Origin: Evernia prunastri
Lineage: Eukaryota > Ascomycota > Lecanoromycetes > Lecanorales > Parmeliaceae
DNA: 64,000 nt
Reading direction: 5' to 3'
NCBI GenBank assembly: GCA_003184365.1
Contig: NKYR01000060.1
Coordinates: forward strand, 124,001 to 188,000
Below, piece by piece: positions 32,621-45,607 of this stretch (its first letter is position 1; every line of letters begins with the position of its first letter). The notes below the pieces were generated by a model. The model had not been told where the DNA came from. It saw only the letters and a list, made by a program, of their open reading frames with translations, and did not search any database. Made by a program: the position numbers and the translations under genes.

Positions 32621-33867
32621 CCGGGGCGTTTTTTCTCTTCCTTATCGTTCAGCGCTCCCTCTCTCTCACTTGGGTATAATCGTGGGGGATGGATCGTTGG
32701 GGAAAATCAGGGGATAGACGGAGTCCTTTGTTTTTTCTCTCCCTTCCCTATCTTTGCAAGCGATGATACCAATGTGGTTATGATAAAACGGGGCGTATGC
32801 GCTTTTCTCCATAGCGGGACAAACTCCCTTACCAGTCGGTCCTCTTTCTCTGTCTACCTCTCAGATAAATCGATCAATCGATCGTCCTAGATGCCTAATT
32901 CACAAACTCAGAAAAGTTTCCCCTGCGAAAGGCTGACCGCTGCCCACAGTCCCTGTCGTTTTTGCACCTGCTTCGATATCTCGTCTCCGCTGGTGGATCT
33001 GATGATGTGAGTGGAGCAACGGAGAGCGCTGAAAACGGGTGTACTTGGTCGATGACGCTGAGAAAGAGCTGATCTTCTTCGGCTTCATGGTTGAGTGGAA
33101 AGGGGGAAATGGGAGGTGGGAGGTGCTTTACCTGTGGCCTGTGGCCTGTTATTCTCCACAGTTATTATAGTCTTACATTCTTATAGACGTCGCGAACTTT
33201 TCGACGTACTAAAGTACAATTTGGAAGCATCTTGGATACGGCTGAACCGAAAACGATATTCGATTCCCCCAAGACCCAAGCTCACCATTACATTTACTCC
33301 TTCCGCTTTCAATTGCACCCTTCATGGATGACTGATGTTTGATTGTCGTTGTTGCGCGTTGGCGGTGATGAACTGTCGGCTTTGAAGTCATAGTTCAGGA
33401 TAGCGCTGGGGTCGCCGGGAAGGGGAGGGGGCATATTGAGCTCTTTGGAGCCGTGCCCTTGGACGGAGAAGATGTGGTTGTGATTTGGTTTTGGGAGGAC
33501 CGAAGACGATTCCGGGCGAAGAAGGTGGGTCGTGTTGCGTGCATGGGCAATTGGAAGGGCGGTTGCGGTGCGACTTTAAGTTGTTGTTCTGTGTCGTATG
33601 GACAAAAAAGAAGAAAAGAAAAAGAAAAAGACTTTGTCAGTAGAACCTTGCTTTGTCTCCTATACAATAGCAAACAACGACAAGAAACTACAATGTCTAT
33701 GTCCCCCTTATTCCAGCACCTCCTATAACAACCCCAATCTCCGGTTCCCAATCTTCCAATTCCAAACTCATACACCAAACCCACATCCAAATCGAGACCC
33801 ATACACCAAACAACATACAACCAACCCACAACAACACACCAACAACCAAAACCCACACACCAAGAAA
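32621..33867. other. Intergenic, no gene assigned
   Basis: The MAPKKK 3' UTR and about 1 kb of sequence with purine- and pyrimidine-rich low-complexity stretches. Frames on both strands overlap low-complexity DNA and are not convincing. Confidence 0.45.
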
Positions 33868-34239
33868 ATGCAACAACATACACAAACCCCACGCTCCTCC
33901 CGCTCCCCACGCACCCGCGTACAACTGCTCCAACGCACCGAAGACCGCTACACCAGCTTCAGCGAGCTCGGCCTCGCCAGCCCGGCGCGGGAAGAGTTTG
34001 AGCAGGAAGAGAACCGCGCAGAGGGCAGCGGTTCGGCGTCGCGGGCTTCCGAAGAAAAAGGTGAGAAGGAGGAGGGTGATTCTGGTAGGAGGACGGAAGG
34101 GCAGGGGGAAGGTAAGGGGGAATTGAAAGGGGATGGGAATGGGAAAGGGAACGGGAATGGAGGCACGAGGCCGAGATCCGCGTCGGCGAGGTGGGTGGAA
34201 TGGCTTGTGGGGCCGAGGGTGATGAGTTCGGCGCCTTGA
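33868..34239 (+). CDS. Small hypothetical disordered protein
   Basis: From the ATG at 33868 the frame gives 123 residues. The N-terminus is basic and Ser/Arg-rich (SRSPRTRVQLLQRTEDRYTSFSELGLASPAREEF). The middle is Glu/Gly-rich and low in complexity, and the C-terminus (SARWVEWLVGPRVM) looks conserved-like. The open frame extends upstream over low-complexity DNA, which I exclude. No domain is recognised. The pattern resembles small fungal proteins of unknown function, but expression evidence would be needed. Confidence 0.45.
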   Translation: MQQHTQTPRSSRSPRTRVQLLQRTEDRYTSFSELGLASPAREEFEQEENRAEGSGSASRASEEKGEKEEGDSGRRTEGQGEGKGELKGDGNGKGNGNGGTRPRSASARWVEWLVGPRVMSSAP

Positions 34240-35635
34240 ATGGGGAAATGGGGAATTGGGCGCTTAGTTCCATGATATCTCCCTGAATAATCTTCATACC
34301 ATTTTCTTCTCAAAGTATGTCCTTTCTCCACACATTAATGACTCGCCACATCCTCATCCTTCTCCGCTAAAATCACTGCACCCATAAATCCTTCTTCCCT
34401 CATCGAAAGGACCGAAAGCAATCAACGGCTGAGAGGAGAAATTTCAGAAGGCGGCTGATGTTATAATGTCTATTATTAGTCCAGGTGTTCACCGAAAGGT
34501 TACGGAGGCCGAGTTCAATAACGGCTACCACCTTTTATTCGCACAGCTAGGAATATCACGACAGCTTTCTAGATCTTCCGAGTTCGTACAACTGTCTGAG
34601 GATTATTACTCTTCAGCTCAGGACTTTCAAATCAGTCCCTGAATATCTTACCCAAATCAAGATTTTCGAGGAAAAATTCGTTGATACGAAGATCATTCTC
34701 AATGCGGACCATGTTTCAATTCTATATCGTTCAATGTCATTACCTCAAAAACATCAACACCCCATACAAATCTAAACAATCACATGATCGATTACAACCG
34801 AAAAAGCTCGTCAAATAATCCTCGAGATCAGCCGTCAACACAATCAAACCCTTCACAACTCCAAAGATTCCGCAATCAGACGCTCCCAGACTTCCAAGGC
34901 AGTATCTCAGAGGAAAGAGGATGTAAGCACTATGAACCCAACCACCCTAGCGATAAGTGCTGAACGAAAAAAAACTCACAACCAACTCCGTTTTGATTCA
35001 AGAAAATAATATAAAAAAAAAAGACAAACAACAAGAGAAAGACCAGCCGTCTGACTCAAACGATTATAGACCAAACGTAGCTGCGGCTCTAAGAGGCTCT
35101 GACTTTGAGGACATTGATCAGGATAATACACACATCAGTGCTGAGGGGTGTGGTAGATCACGCCGCATCATGGGGGGCGGGGGTTGGAAATCGCTGCAGC
35201 GCTGAGCACTGTGGTGTTGTAGCCACCCCTCACGGGGCAAATCAGCACGGGCTTCACAAGCGTATAAGTAAGTAGCCTTGACACCACTCCATGAAAGAAT
35301 AAATCGAGGCTTCATGAACGTTCTTCACGCTAGGAAAATATCCACAAAACAGGTGTGGAGGACGCGCGGAGCACGGACCCTGGGGGGAAATGTAGAGATG
35401 CGAGCTACTGCTGAAGGATGATACTTGGATAAAATATGGATTGAAGGTGAGAATGACGAATAGGGTTGAGGAAGGAATGACGAGCGAGTAAGTGGGGGCC
35501 GGAAATACAGCATAGAGCAAGATGAACAATATGTTTAACACGCATACATGCATACACATGACCCTGTGGCCCGTGACATTCATTGATATGACGCCATAAG
35601 CGCAAGTGCCGCTCGTACAGTGCTTTCAAACACCC
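34240..35635. other. Intergenic, no gene seen
   Basis: No frame has a recognisable domain. A-rich runs occur near 35000-35035. Confidence 0.45.
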
Positions 35636-35795
35636 AGGCACCGAACACCAAGACACCCAACACCATGCACCATCAACATCATACATGCATGCATCAAGGC
35701 CCGAAATGGTTTCCAGGCACCGAACACCAAGGCACCGAACACACCATGCACGATGAACACCATGCACGCATGCATCAAGGCCCGAAATGGACCCC
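35636..35795. repeat. Two-copy ~80-bp tandem repeat
   Basis: Two imperfect units begin GGCACCGAACACCAA at 35636 and 35715 and each ends near CATCAAGGCCCGAAATGG. Both are open in several frames only because of composition. Confidence 0.7.
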
Positions 35796-36858
35796 CGTGG
35801 CCTAATAGGGCCGATATAGAACCCTCCACCACTTGGCCCGTCTAGAGTGTGTAGGTCCCTGCATAGGTCCCTGCATATATATTCGTCTATGTAGATGCAG
35901 GGTCAATCGCACGCTGTATCTACCTACATACGACATGAAAGTGTATATGGAAGGGGCAGATAATGCGGATAGATAAGCTAGATATAAGAATACTATGAGC
36001 TATTATATGCAGGGCGATGGACGGAAAGGGGCCGAGCCCACACCTACCTATACATATACATACAGACTCACGTGCGACCCACGATCTGATACCGATACCG
36101 ATACCGATATCCACCCACATCTCCCACACCCCACCACACGACGTAATACACGGTCACGGGCTCCTTTGTTTATTTATCTCGCTCGTCCGCCGGGCATGCA
36201 TGGAACCTTAAAACCGTGAGCATCTTGTTGGTTCCCAGCCTCCTTCTGGGGTTTCAGCCGAGGTTGCCATGCCAGCCACTCAAATTAGCAGAGCATGTAA
36301 GGATACCTCCCAGGGGAGCTCCGGGATAGATAAATTCAAGCATTTTACACATCATTCTTTCATACCTCATCATTGCAACATGGAATCGGGGCAGTGGCGC
36401 AGGATGATGATGGGGACGCGGAGAAGGTCTCCGTTGGGGGTTGGTAGGGCTCAAGCGGTGAACTATAGTTAAGAGTAGTTTATGGTGCTCTGGAAATAAG
36501 GTAGTGGGATCATGCGTAGGTAGATATCAGAGAGTTGGGGGCCGTTTCTTCCGGGTCGACAGTGCATGATCTCGTGGGGGCCGAAAATCGATCAAGCGCG
36601 GGGGGCAGCCCTATCTCCGCTTCAGGTCACGGTTGATGGTGTTGGTGGTTTGGGGCTTGGTGGGTGTGGTTTAAGCCCATCAGAGTTGGCTACGTAGTCG
36701 CTTGGACTTTTGGAGAGATTTGGGGAGCTTGGTGTTCGATTCGGAGCTTTTTGCAACGAGGAACGGTTCGTTCATGCGGGAAATTGGCATTCAATTTAAT
36801 ATTCTCGCTCTCATGACTTCTCTGGATATATCTAAGCGCCACGTGTAGAACGAGCTCC
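35796..36858. other. Intergenic with short repeats
   Basis: It contains a GATACC microsatellite near 36090-36115 and a short self-complementary GTCCCTGCAT motif near 35855-35925. No gene is supportable. Confidence 0.45.
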
Positions 36859-38163
36859 CTACTCATCATCACTGAATCTCGAAGCCTCCACATCCACCCA
36901 GCACTCACTGCACTGCGCCGAATGTGCGTCCCATGGGAAATCAAAGCCCCTCGTGTCAACACTTCCCAATTCCAACGGGGCTTCCGACGCCGTTGACTCC
37001 GGCGTCGGCGACACCTTCTGCGCCGACGTGTAGGGTTCGACTCCTCGCCTCCCGCTCAGGACGAAGATTGACGACGGGAAGATGTGGAGGTAGAGCGGGC
37101 GGAGGGTCGGGAGGCAGGCGGCTATGATGTAGTTGGCGGCCTCGTTGATGGTCCAGATGGTCCAGGCTATGGAGTTGTCTGGTTGGGCGGTTAGGATGGG
37201 TGCGTGTTGCTTGGATGGGTTTGAATGAATGTGTTGAGGGGGAGTGAAATGGGGGTGCTTACTGCTATCGAATGTCGATTCTTTTGTTTTGAAGAGAATG
37301 CTGAGGCGGGCACAGCTTGCGATGAAGCCACTAGGGACTTGTTAGTTCTGCGAGACGTGGGGTCCGAGAGTTAAGGCTCACATGATTCCGTGCAAGACTG
37401 TGGCGGTTACTGCGATCTTGGCTGAAAGGTTGAGATTCAACCTCCATACTAGAGGTATTGGCATGATGAGCATGACCGCTCCGGTGATGACGTTTGGGAT
37501 CGCCATGTATCTGGCAAATGCGACTTCATCGATACATTTCCCGCCACGGATGGATTTGTTCCATTCGTAGGCAACGGGAGAACATTGGAAAATGGGCACG
37601 AATGTATTGACTATACCAGTCGCGACGACAAAAAAACCTATCAGATAGACTCCGACAGTGAAGAATCTGTTGCTAGTAGTGAAGACACGGGTGTAGAGTA
37701 GGAGGATTGCGCATTTTGCCAGCGCAATTGAGAGTCCGTAGATGAGTATCCATGCAATGAAAGTCTAGTCAAGTGTCAGGAGATAGATCAAGGGATCAGT
37801 CAACGAGGCTCACCTGGCCAAGGAGCTTGCCTTCGGGCGAGCTTTTCATCTGGGCTTCTCTCATGTAGGCTCCAATACCCGCTATTCGTGGGACTGGCCC
37901 AAGTGAATCAGTCACGTCCGAGTCCAAGAGCCCAACGATCTTTGTAACGACTTACAGGCAATGGCAAGAGCACAAAGTCCCAAGGTAAACACGGTTGCTA
38001 GTAAGAGCACGTAATCATCCGCGCCGAAGCCGGTCTTTCGTAATTTGCGTGAAGTGAGTCGTCCTCCTACCATTAGGAGCTGCATCACGATCAAGAGCAC
38101 GGCAAGGACGACGACCTTGAAGCCGCCATGATCGTAGGAGGCGACGTTTACAGATGATCCCAT
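36859..38163 (-). CDS. Rhodopsin-domain (PTH11/SAT4-like) integral membrane protein
   Basis: Fungal proteins of this type are seven-helix membrane proteins, most without assigned ligand. Exons are 38163-37956, 37893-37814, 37764-37382, 37330-37263 and 37178-36859. Phases agree and give 352 residues. The start MGSSVNVASYDHGG precedes helix 1 (VVVLAVLLIVMQLLMVGGRL). The family motif GADDYVLLLATV follows, and later helices include WILIYGLSIALAKCAILLLYTRVF, VITGAVMLIMPIPLVWRL and IASCARLSIL. WTIWTINEAANYIIAACLPTLRPL is the typical last-helix motif, and the ~85-residue tail is soluble and Ser/Pro/Glu-rich. The gene is intact. It has no biosynthetic neighbours, so a link to secondary metabolism, as implied by the SAT4 name, is not supported here. 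Confidence 0.85.
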
Positions 38164-40440
38164 CGTGGAGCTGGAGATTGAATAGAAGGTTCTGGAGGAG
38201 ATTCCTTTCAAGGCGTACGTAGAGTAATCTAACAAAAATCCGTAGATAGCTGAAGAGAGATGGAGGTGGGCACTGACGGCGAATTCCTCAAATCTTATGG
38301 AAAGTTTGCAATGGGAGTATCTCCGCAAAGAGAGCATGAAGACTCGAGCGGCTCTGTAGGTGCACTGAGATATCAAGGCATCTCTTACCGCGGTCTCAAA
38401 CTTTGCCGTATGCAAGCAATGACCCTTAATATTGGCCCCCACCAACTGATATATGAGGTTGTTCCATTTACAGACAGACTGAGGTTGAATCGTAGATCTA
38501 GAACAGGAGGGGCAGGTAGAAAGTGGTGGACCATGAATCAACAACCGGACGGACGGCAAACAGGAGTCTTGCTGCCATAATGAACTGTAAAGGAGTTTGC
38601 AGTAGCTGATGGTACTATCATTCCAAGATTTCCCCGCTTGAATGGCCTCACAGGGGTTTCATCTCCTCTGTCCAAGTAAGTCCCGAGTCTTTTCACCAGA
38701 ATCACGTCAAGGAAACACATGACGATCACCTGCATCCCAACAAGTGTTCTTTGTTTGGAGAGGGGCAAAGAAGCCACAGACGCTTGAACGTTTGATTCTT
38801 GGCAGTATCTCAGGTGGCGTCAAAGGTGAGTCTATTGTAGGCACCGCCAGTACTGAAAAAGGGTTCAATTAACGATGAGGATTTGCCCGGTAGCTTACTC
38901 GTAGCTCCTGTGATAGAGCGGCAATTACCACTATCCATCCTAGCAGCTGGGTCAGCAGCATGTTGATGCAAGCACGCGCAGGCCGGATGCACCGTTTGAT
39001 GAATCATCAATGGATGGCTATAGGGTTGTCAAGATATGCTGTACCAAGGGCAAAGGGATTCATAGTCGAGTGAGGCGAGATAGCCGGCATTTTGACTTTG
39101 GTAGATTGCCGTGCTCGCCGTGGTGTATACTTTAACTTTATGAGTGAGAAGTACCCCCTTCGATCTTAGTCTAGCGGGGCCGTGCCGATCCCATCAACCC
39201 GGATAATGCTAGAATTCCCCTAGAATTCCTTAATGATCCTTCCTTTCGCACACACATGAAAATGATAAGAGAAGAGTGGACAACAGTAATAAGAAGAACT
39301 AGAATACGATCTATAAAGCTTTCAAGACTTGGAAAGTCAAAGTTCGACGGTCAATGCTTTAGTCTCCTATTACCTTTCACACTTTGATCAACACATTCAA
39401 CTGTTGCAACCGTAGTTCAAGCTCTACAGAATGTATATCCTGCTTCTTAGATATGTCATGGTGACACCAAGAATTACATTCAATCCACATCCGGGTCGAT
39501 GGTGTACGTGGCTTCCTCGCTTCTGATATCATTTCCGGCGACGAACGCATCAGATGACCATCTTCTCGAACCTCCATATGTTGCCGATTCAGCCGGTCAG
39601 GGTGAGCCAAGACCTGGACCCCGTTGAGGATGAAGTCAAGTGTTGTGAGAGGCTCGGCACCTCGAGAGTACCAAGTCACGAAAGAAGAAAAGGCTTGATC
39701 TGGCTGAAGGAAGGAAAGGACAGGGGCAAATGAGGAGCGCGTATGCTTCTTCGTGCGTAGGACGGATACTTGAGGAGCGACATCGGCGGTCAGTGCCTCT
39801 GAGGACAACCTTTCAACCGACAACCTGGTGTCTATGGTGGAGGATCTGCAATTGGAGCGTGTTTGCAATTCGATTAGGGGACAGAACGATGTAAATGCGT
39901 GGCACAGATATGGTAACACTCCGCTTCTTTGCTTGTATAGGGCCCTGGTAGTTGACCAGCATCTTTAGTAGTTGGAGATGATAAGGACCTCTGTTTCAGA
40001 ATCTTTCAAGTCTCAACGCCTCAATACCAATCCCAAGCTCCTCCTCAGCCCTAGGCATTTAAAATGATTTTGCCGGACAACTCATGAGCTGGCCAATCGA
40101 TATGTAGAGTTCAACAATTGATCCTACAACTGATTCAAATCATCACTGGACGAAACTCACCCACAGCGGAGGACAGAAAACAGAATCTAGAATTACGCCT
40201 GTATATACACAGAATCGTCTCTCGATGTCAAACTTCGAGATTCTCCCGCAAGGAATCAGCGGGTGGACTCTAGTTTCTGCAACCTCAAGGCTCAAAGGTT
40301 TTTTCAATACGCTAGTCGGTCGAAACAGGCTGCCGTAGTCGTAATACTCGTACTGTTGGAAATATAGTGACTTGGCACATACAAGGTAATTATTCCACAT
40401 CGAGCGAGATACCGGAACCAGCTGGAATTATCGAAAGAGA
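38164..40440. other. Unassigned region with one open frame
   Basis: A minus-strand frame at 39377-39919 is open for ~180 codons but starts at GTG with no early ATG and no recognised domain. Other frames are shorter. Composition is normal up to ~40440, where AT-rich DNA begins. Confidence 0.4.
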
Positions 40441-41161
40441 ACGGCTTTATCGAATTGCGTCATGTTATATGTGATGAAAGAATATAATCTTCTGCATCTA
40501 ATGAATACAAATATATCTATCTTCTTTCTCAGATAGATTCTTAGCTATACTTAATAATAGATGTGCTTACTATATTACTTCTTACTAGTCGATATTTACG
40601 AAGTTATTCTAGCTCTAATTTATATTCGCTTAATCTTTCATCTTTTTTAACTAGCTGAGATATACAATTTTAATAGATTATAAGCTCGATTAGTCATTAA
40701 TCGAGTATTAAAAGTCTTTCGCTATATTATCAGCTAGTCAGTATTCAATATAATCGATATTAATTTTTCAGACTTTTTAAAAGACGCTTTATAAGAAGAA
40801 AAAAGCGTAAAAGAGAGGGAATTAAGCGATTTATCGAGAATCGATATTAATAGATTTATAAGAAGAATAAAAGAACTCGAAAGAGTAAATAAGAAATTAT
40901 AAAAGATTCGAAGATAGATATTAAAGAAAATCGACGAAGAAAGAAGATAAATTATAGAGTAGATTATTTAGAAGACGCTCGAACTCGAGAAAGAAGAATC
41001 GATAAAAAGATTAATAAAATTATCGATTATAAGATTATTTGAAAGATCGTTTGAAAGAAATTAAACATTCGCTAAAAAGAATCGTCTCTTAACGTTATTA
41101 ATAATAGAATCTTTTCATATTAATAAAATTAAATAAAGAGAAGGAGAGAAAGAAATCAAAG
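40441..41161. other. RIP-like AT-rich tract
   Basis: AT-rich, with a strongly purine-biased section at 40790-41060 on the plus strand that could be a mutated charged coding region of a transposon. No frame is open. Confidence 0.65.
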
Positions 41162-41606
41162 TGTTAGGACCGTTACTAGAAACAATATCAATAGTGGTGT
41201 GTAACTGTAACGGGGTCTAGGCATGCGTGACTGAGCAACTCGTACATTGGTTACTAGATAGACTGAATCCTGAGGAACCAAAGTGGGAATCCTCAGAGGC
41301 AGCATATTTAGCAGGGGAGAGTGCACCCCCATGCCAAGCAAACTTACTATGCGACTGCTATAGCCGCACAGCTGCACCAGAGGGATAGTCTCCCGGATCT
41401 GGCCTAGATGTATGTTGGATTCCTGGACTTCTGACAGGCCGCCTCATGCCTAGAGACCTCATGGCCCTTACAGTAACGAAGATTCTAAAGCTACAGAAGA
41501 ACTATGTACATAGAATGGTTCTTATGTAGACAGCGGAGACATGCCAAGGCCGGGCTAGGCCCGACTTGGATGCAGTGTCAATATGCTTCTTGACACACTC
41601 GTAACA
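41162..41606. mobile_element. 445-bp LTR
   Basis: It starts TGTTAGGACC and ends CTCGTAACA. The end resembles that of the 153-bp LTR at 15223. A near-identical copy is at 42178-42622 and a partial one at 43018-43110. I see no target duplication. Confidence 0.65.
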
Positions 41607-41607
41607 C

Positions 41608-41744
41608 TGTCAAGGAACGAGGCTAGGCTAGGACTACCACTTGGTATACTTGGTCTGGTAGGGTCAGGTCTATTTACAAGACGAAAGACGAAGAAGGAAA
41701 ACAGGAAATGGGCGACCAGCGCCCCTATATGAGAACAAATGACA
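41608..41744 (+). mobile_element. GGAACGAGG-family LTR, 137-bp form
   Basis: It starts TGTCAAGGAACGAGG and ends AAATGACA. It abuts the 445-bp LTR on the left and the 223-bp LTR on the right. Copies of this form are at 42624-42760 and 43140-43276. Confidence 0.65.
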
Positions 41745-41967
41745 TGTCAGAACCGTGCCCAGAGTCAAGTCTAATGGGGGTAAATTGAATAAGACAACTA
41801 GATAAGGAGGAAATATGTACAGAAGAAGAGCGCTTAAATACTAGGAAGAATCCCCGCTAGCCTATGTGTCAATGGGAATGTGTCAATAACCAATAAACAC
41901 TCTATGTGCTAGACACATAGCCATAAACACTCCCTATGTGCCTGACACCTAGGGTACGTCCGTAACA
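41745..41967 (-). mobile_element. 223-bp LTR, 3' LTR with PPT
   Basis: On the minus strand, GAGGGGGGGGTAG at 41968-41980 directly precedes TGTTACGGACG. That is a polypurine tract before a 3' LTR, which fixes the orientation of this family. Confidence 0.8.
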
Positions 41968-42106
41968 CTACCCCCCCCCTCAGGCAAGCGATGCACCAGC
42001 GCTGTAGATTGGCCTGCGAGTCGTCTGCGAGCAGAAAGGATAAAAATAGTGGCGAGACCCCGGAGATTTCGGAGACGGCGGGGCCGCTTTGACTTGGCAA
42101 CAGCGN

Positions 42107-43016
42107 AACGTTATTAATAATAGAATCTTTTCATATTAATAAAATTAAATAAAGAGAAGGAGAGAAAGAAATCAAAGTGTTAGGACCGTTACTAGAAACA
42201 ATATCAATAGTGGTGTGTAACTGTAACGGGGTCTAGGCATGCGTGACTGAGCAACTCGTACATTGGTTACTAGATAGACTGAATCCTGAGGAACCAAAGT
42301 GGGAATCCTCAGAGGCAGCATATTTAGCAGGGGAGAGTGCACCCCCATGCAAAGCAAACTTACTATGCGACTGCTATAGCCGCACAGCTGCACCAGAGGG
42401 ATAGTCTCCCGGATCTGGCCTAGATGTATGTTGGATTCCTGGACTTCTGACAGGCCGCCTCATGCCTAGAGACCTCATGGCCCTTACAGTAACGAAGATT
42501 CTAAAGCTACAGAAGAACTATGTACATAGAATGGTTCTTATGTAGACAGCGGAGACATGCCAAGGCCGGGCTAGGCCCGACTTGGATGCAGTGTCAATAT
42601 GCTTCTTGACACACTCGTAACACTGTCAAGGAACGAGGCTAGGCTAGGACTACCACTTGGTATACTTGGTCTGGTAGGGTCAGGTCTATTTACAAGACGA
42701 AAGACGAAGAAGGAAAACAGGAAATGGGCGACCAGCGCCCCTATATGAGAACAAATGACATGTCAGAACCGTGCCCAGAGTCAAGTCTAATGGGGGTAAA
42801 TTGAATAAGACAACTAGATAAGGAGGAAATATGTACAGAAGAAGAGCGCTTAAATACTAGGAAGAATCCCCGCTAGCCTATGTGTCAATGGGAATGTGTC
42901 AATAACCAATAAACACTCTATGTGCTAGACACATAGCCATAAACACTCCCTATGTGCCTGACACCTAGGGTACGTCCGTAACACTACCCCCCCCCTCAGG
43001 CAAGCGATGCACCAGC
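42107..43016. repeat. Near-identical 910-bp repeat of 41091-42000
   Basis: Offset is exactly 1016 bp, with about one visible difference (CATGCAAAG against CATGCCAAG). It contains the 445-bp LTR (42178-42622), the 137-bp LTR (42624-42760) and the 223-bp LTR (42761-42983). Single Ns bound it, so it may be an assembly duplication. Confidence 0.85.
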
Positions 43017-43110
43017 NCGGATCTGGCCTAGATGTATGTTGGATTCCTGGACTTCTGACAGGCCGCCTCATGCCTAGAGACCTCATGGCCCTTACAGTAA
43101 CGAAGATTCT

Positions 43111-43131
43111 NNNNNNNNNNNNNNNNNNNNN
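43111..43131. other. Assembly gap (21 N)
   Basis: Run of 21 N inside a third partial copy of the same LTR nest. Confidence 0.95.
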
Positions 43132-43139
43132 AAAGATTG

Positions 43140-43276
43140 TGTCAAGGAACGAGGCTAGGCTAGGACTACCACTTGGTATACTTGGTCTGGTAGGGTCAGG
43201 TCTATTTACAAGACGAAAGACGAGGAAGGAAAACAGGAAGTGGGCGACCAGCGCCCCTATATGAGAACAGATGACA
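43140..43276 (+). mobile_element. GGAACGAGG-family LTR, 137-bp form
   Basis: Third copy of the form at 41608, with several substitutions, for example GACGAGG for GACGAAG. Here the right neighbour is CGCTAGAC rather than the 223-bp LTR. Confidence 0.65.
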
Positions 43277-43386
43277 CGCTAGACTAGCTTATCGCATCTA
43301 TCGCATAGATGCTCGCATTCAACTGTTGGAATGAGGTCCTAGCGACCCTTGGCTGACTGGGCTAGATCGGGGCTAGGGTAGGGCTG

Positions 43387-43571
43387 TGTCAGGGAACGAG
43401 GCTTGGTAGAAGGATTCTCATTCTCTATGGCTAGGACTAGGTAGAATTCCAAGACGAAAGATGAGGAAACAAGAAAGAACGGGGGATGCGAGCAGCCCTT
43501 AAGGGGCTGTCGCCTAGATCGTCGGCTATCGCATAGATTAACCTGACTAGACTGAGATCCACACCATGACA
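43387..43571 (+). mobile_element. Solo LTR (GGAACGAGG family), TSD GGCTG
   Basis: It starts TGTCAGGGAACGAGG and ends CACACCATGACA. Duplications GGCTG occupy 43382-43386 and 43572-43576. Confidence 0.85.
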
Positions 43572-43592
43572 GGCTGACTTCACACCGTGACA

Positions 43593-44361
43593 ATTTAGTA
43601 TATATCTTATAAACGACTACTGCTCAAAATATTTTAGAGTATTAATAATAATAATTCTTTCTAAATCGAAAAAGAATCACTCTATTTTTAAGAAATATAG
43701 ATTTATTACATTATTAAACATTATAAAGAAGATAATAAAGTTTATTCTCGCTAGACGTATAGTATATCTAACGAAGATTTATTAATTACTTTTCGTCACG
43801 TATATGAAAGACAGACGACTAAGATTCTACGAACATAATATTTATTATCTACTAAAACGTATATATTAGATATAAAACTTCGATAAAGTAGTTACGATGT
43901 TACTACTCGATATATTAGATATGTACCATAAGATCTCTCATTTTAGATTATTATATGATCTTCGAAAACGATTAATAGATTTGAATATTATCAAATAAAT
44001 AAAATTCTTTCTATTAAATAGAATTATTATACTAAAAATAAGCGAATATATTATATCAAAAATTTTTATAGTCACAGATATTTCATAGAACTTATCTTTA
44101 TTATTTATTCTCTATTTATTCTATAATTTAAATCTTATAGATATATATAACACGCGATTAAATCTTAATATTACGATAATAGACTTTATTAATAATATAG
44201 ATCTACTAACGATAAAAAACTCTCTCGAGAATAACTACAAGTATCTTCAAAGAATTTATAACGAAGTTTATCTGTTATAAGTTAAACGTCACGACTCGAA
44301 GTTCGATTTCAAGAAACATTAATTAATTTATCTTAGTAGAAAGTAGAGAGACGACTTAGAT
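43593..44361. other. RIP-like AT-rich tract
   Basis: Strongly AT-rich with C and G mostly in CpG. No gene survives. Confidence 0.7.
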
Positions 44362-44615
44362 TGTTAGGCGCAGGCCAAAAAGGGGCAGTAGTGCATGTAT
44401 CCGCCTGAGCCGCGAATGCTTGACATACGCATGTCAAGCGATTCCTTGGCGAAGAAGCTTAAAGAGCGCATGCCCCCGTGTTTCTGATTTTCCTTCCTTA
44501 AAAATTAGTCTTACCATCTAGATATATATACTATATATATATACTCTACTAAGTTCACATTGCTACACAACCCTAGCCTGGCTTTTATACTTCTATTATA
44601 TAAGCCAGTCTAATA
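44362..44615 (-). mobile_element. Inverted copy of the 260-bp solo LTR
   Basis: It is the reverse complement of 12786-13045 with small differences. The last bases read TAATA where TAACA is expected, a C-to-T change. No target duplication is recognisable. Confidence 0.8.
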
Positions 44616-45607
44616 CGTTTAGCGAGTGTGAAAAATCGTTTCACTTCAATTTTTGAATCAGATAATTTAAATTCTATCGATTTTAATTTTAATTTTAATT
44701 TAATACTTAATATTAAGTTAGTCGATAAACACTTTCTAAAGAATTTATCTACTATAACGTTTTAGATATTTATATTATAAGTTTATTTCTTCGTTTTCAT
44801 AATTTCTTCTTTTATTATATCTAATTAGCTTATTTTAATATTATTTTTACTTTCGATATATCTATTATTATTTTCGAGATAGTAATAATAGATTTTAACA
44901 CTTTTAATGTCGAATATATTTTCGTAATCTTTATTTCACTCAAATTTCTGTGAATAATAATATAATAACTTATAGTCTATATTCGAATTTTCGTCTAATT
45001 TTTTAAGAATACTTCTAATTATTTTTAATCTTTTTTCTTCGTTATCGTAGACTTTTAATTATTTCTTAAAAGTGAGTTTCTTTGTTATTTAATCTAGCAT
45101 TAACGTTTTTTACTTCGCTTTCTATGCATAGCTCTCTTCGTTTTATAAATCTTTTAAATTATCGTCGTATTCGTTTAGTCTCTGATTTTCTACTAATTTT
45201 ATAATATATTCCTTTCATTTCTTTACTATCTCTGAGTGATCTATATATCGTCTTACACATCTTTGTATTAATTCTTCGAATGATTTTTAGAAGTTCGATC
45301 GAAGCGAGTCGTCTTTCTGCTTGAATGTGAAGTTTAATTATTTAATATCTTCGATTGAAAGTTCTTATTCTAACTAAAGTGCGAAGATTATTGCATTTCG
45401 ATATGCTAAGAGATATATCGTCTCTACTTTTAGTTCCTTTTCCTTTTTCTTTATATTATTTAACGATTTTAAAAATAAATCTTCTTTTGACTTATTTCTT
45501 AAAATAATATACTTTCTACTGCTTTTAATTAAATTAAACGTTATTATTTTAATAAGTTCGTTTATTATCTCGATCGACACTTCTACGATATACTATTAAT
45601 TGAAATC
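44616..45607. other. RIP-like AT-rich tract
   Basis: AT-rich mutated repeat DNA. Short frames such as 45374-45580 are composition artefacts. Confidence 0.7.

Noticed and set aside
33395..33910. 171-codon minus-strand frame rich in Gly, Val and Trp
   Set aside because: It is the complement of low-complexity plus-strand DNA upstream of the hypothetical gene at 33868.
35600..35845. Overlapping frames in the ~80-bp tandem repeat
   Set aside because: Open on both strands because of composition; no protein-like features.
6750..38163. A secondary-metabolite cluster linking the P450 and the SAT4-like protein
   Set aside because: They are ~28 kb apart with housekeeping genes and repeats between; no synthase gene is present.
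39377..39919. 180-codon minus-strand frame
   Set aside because: GTG start, no early ATG, no domain and no intron pattern.
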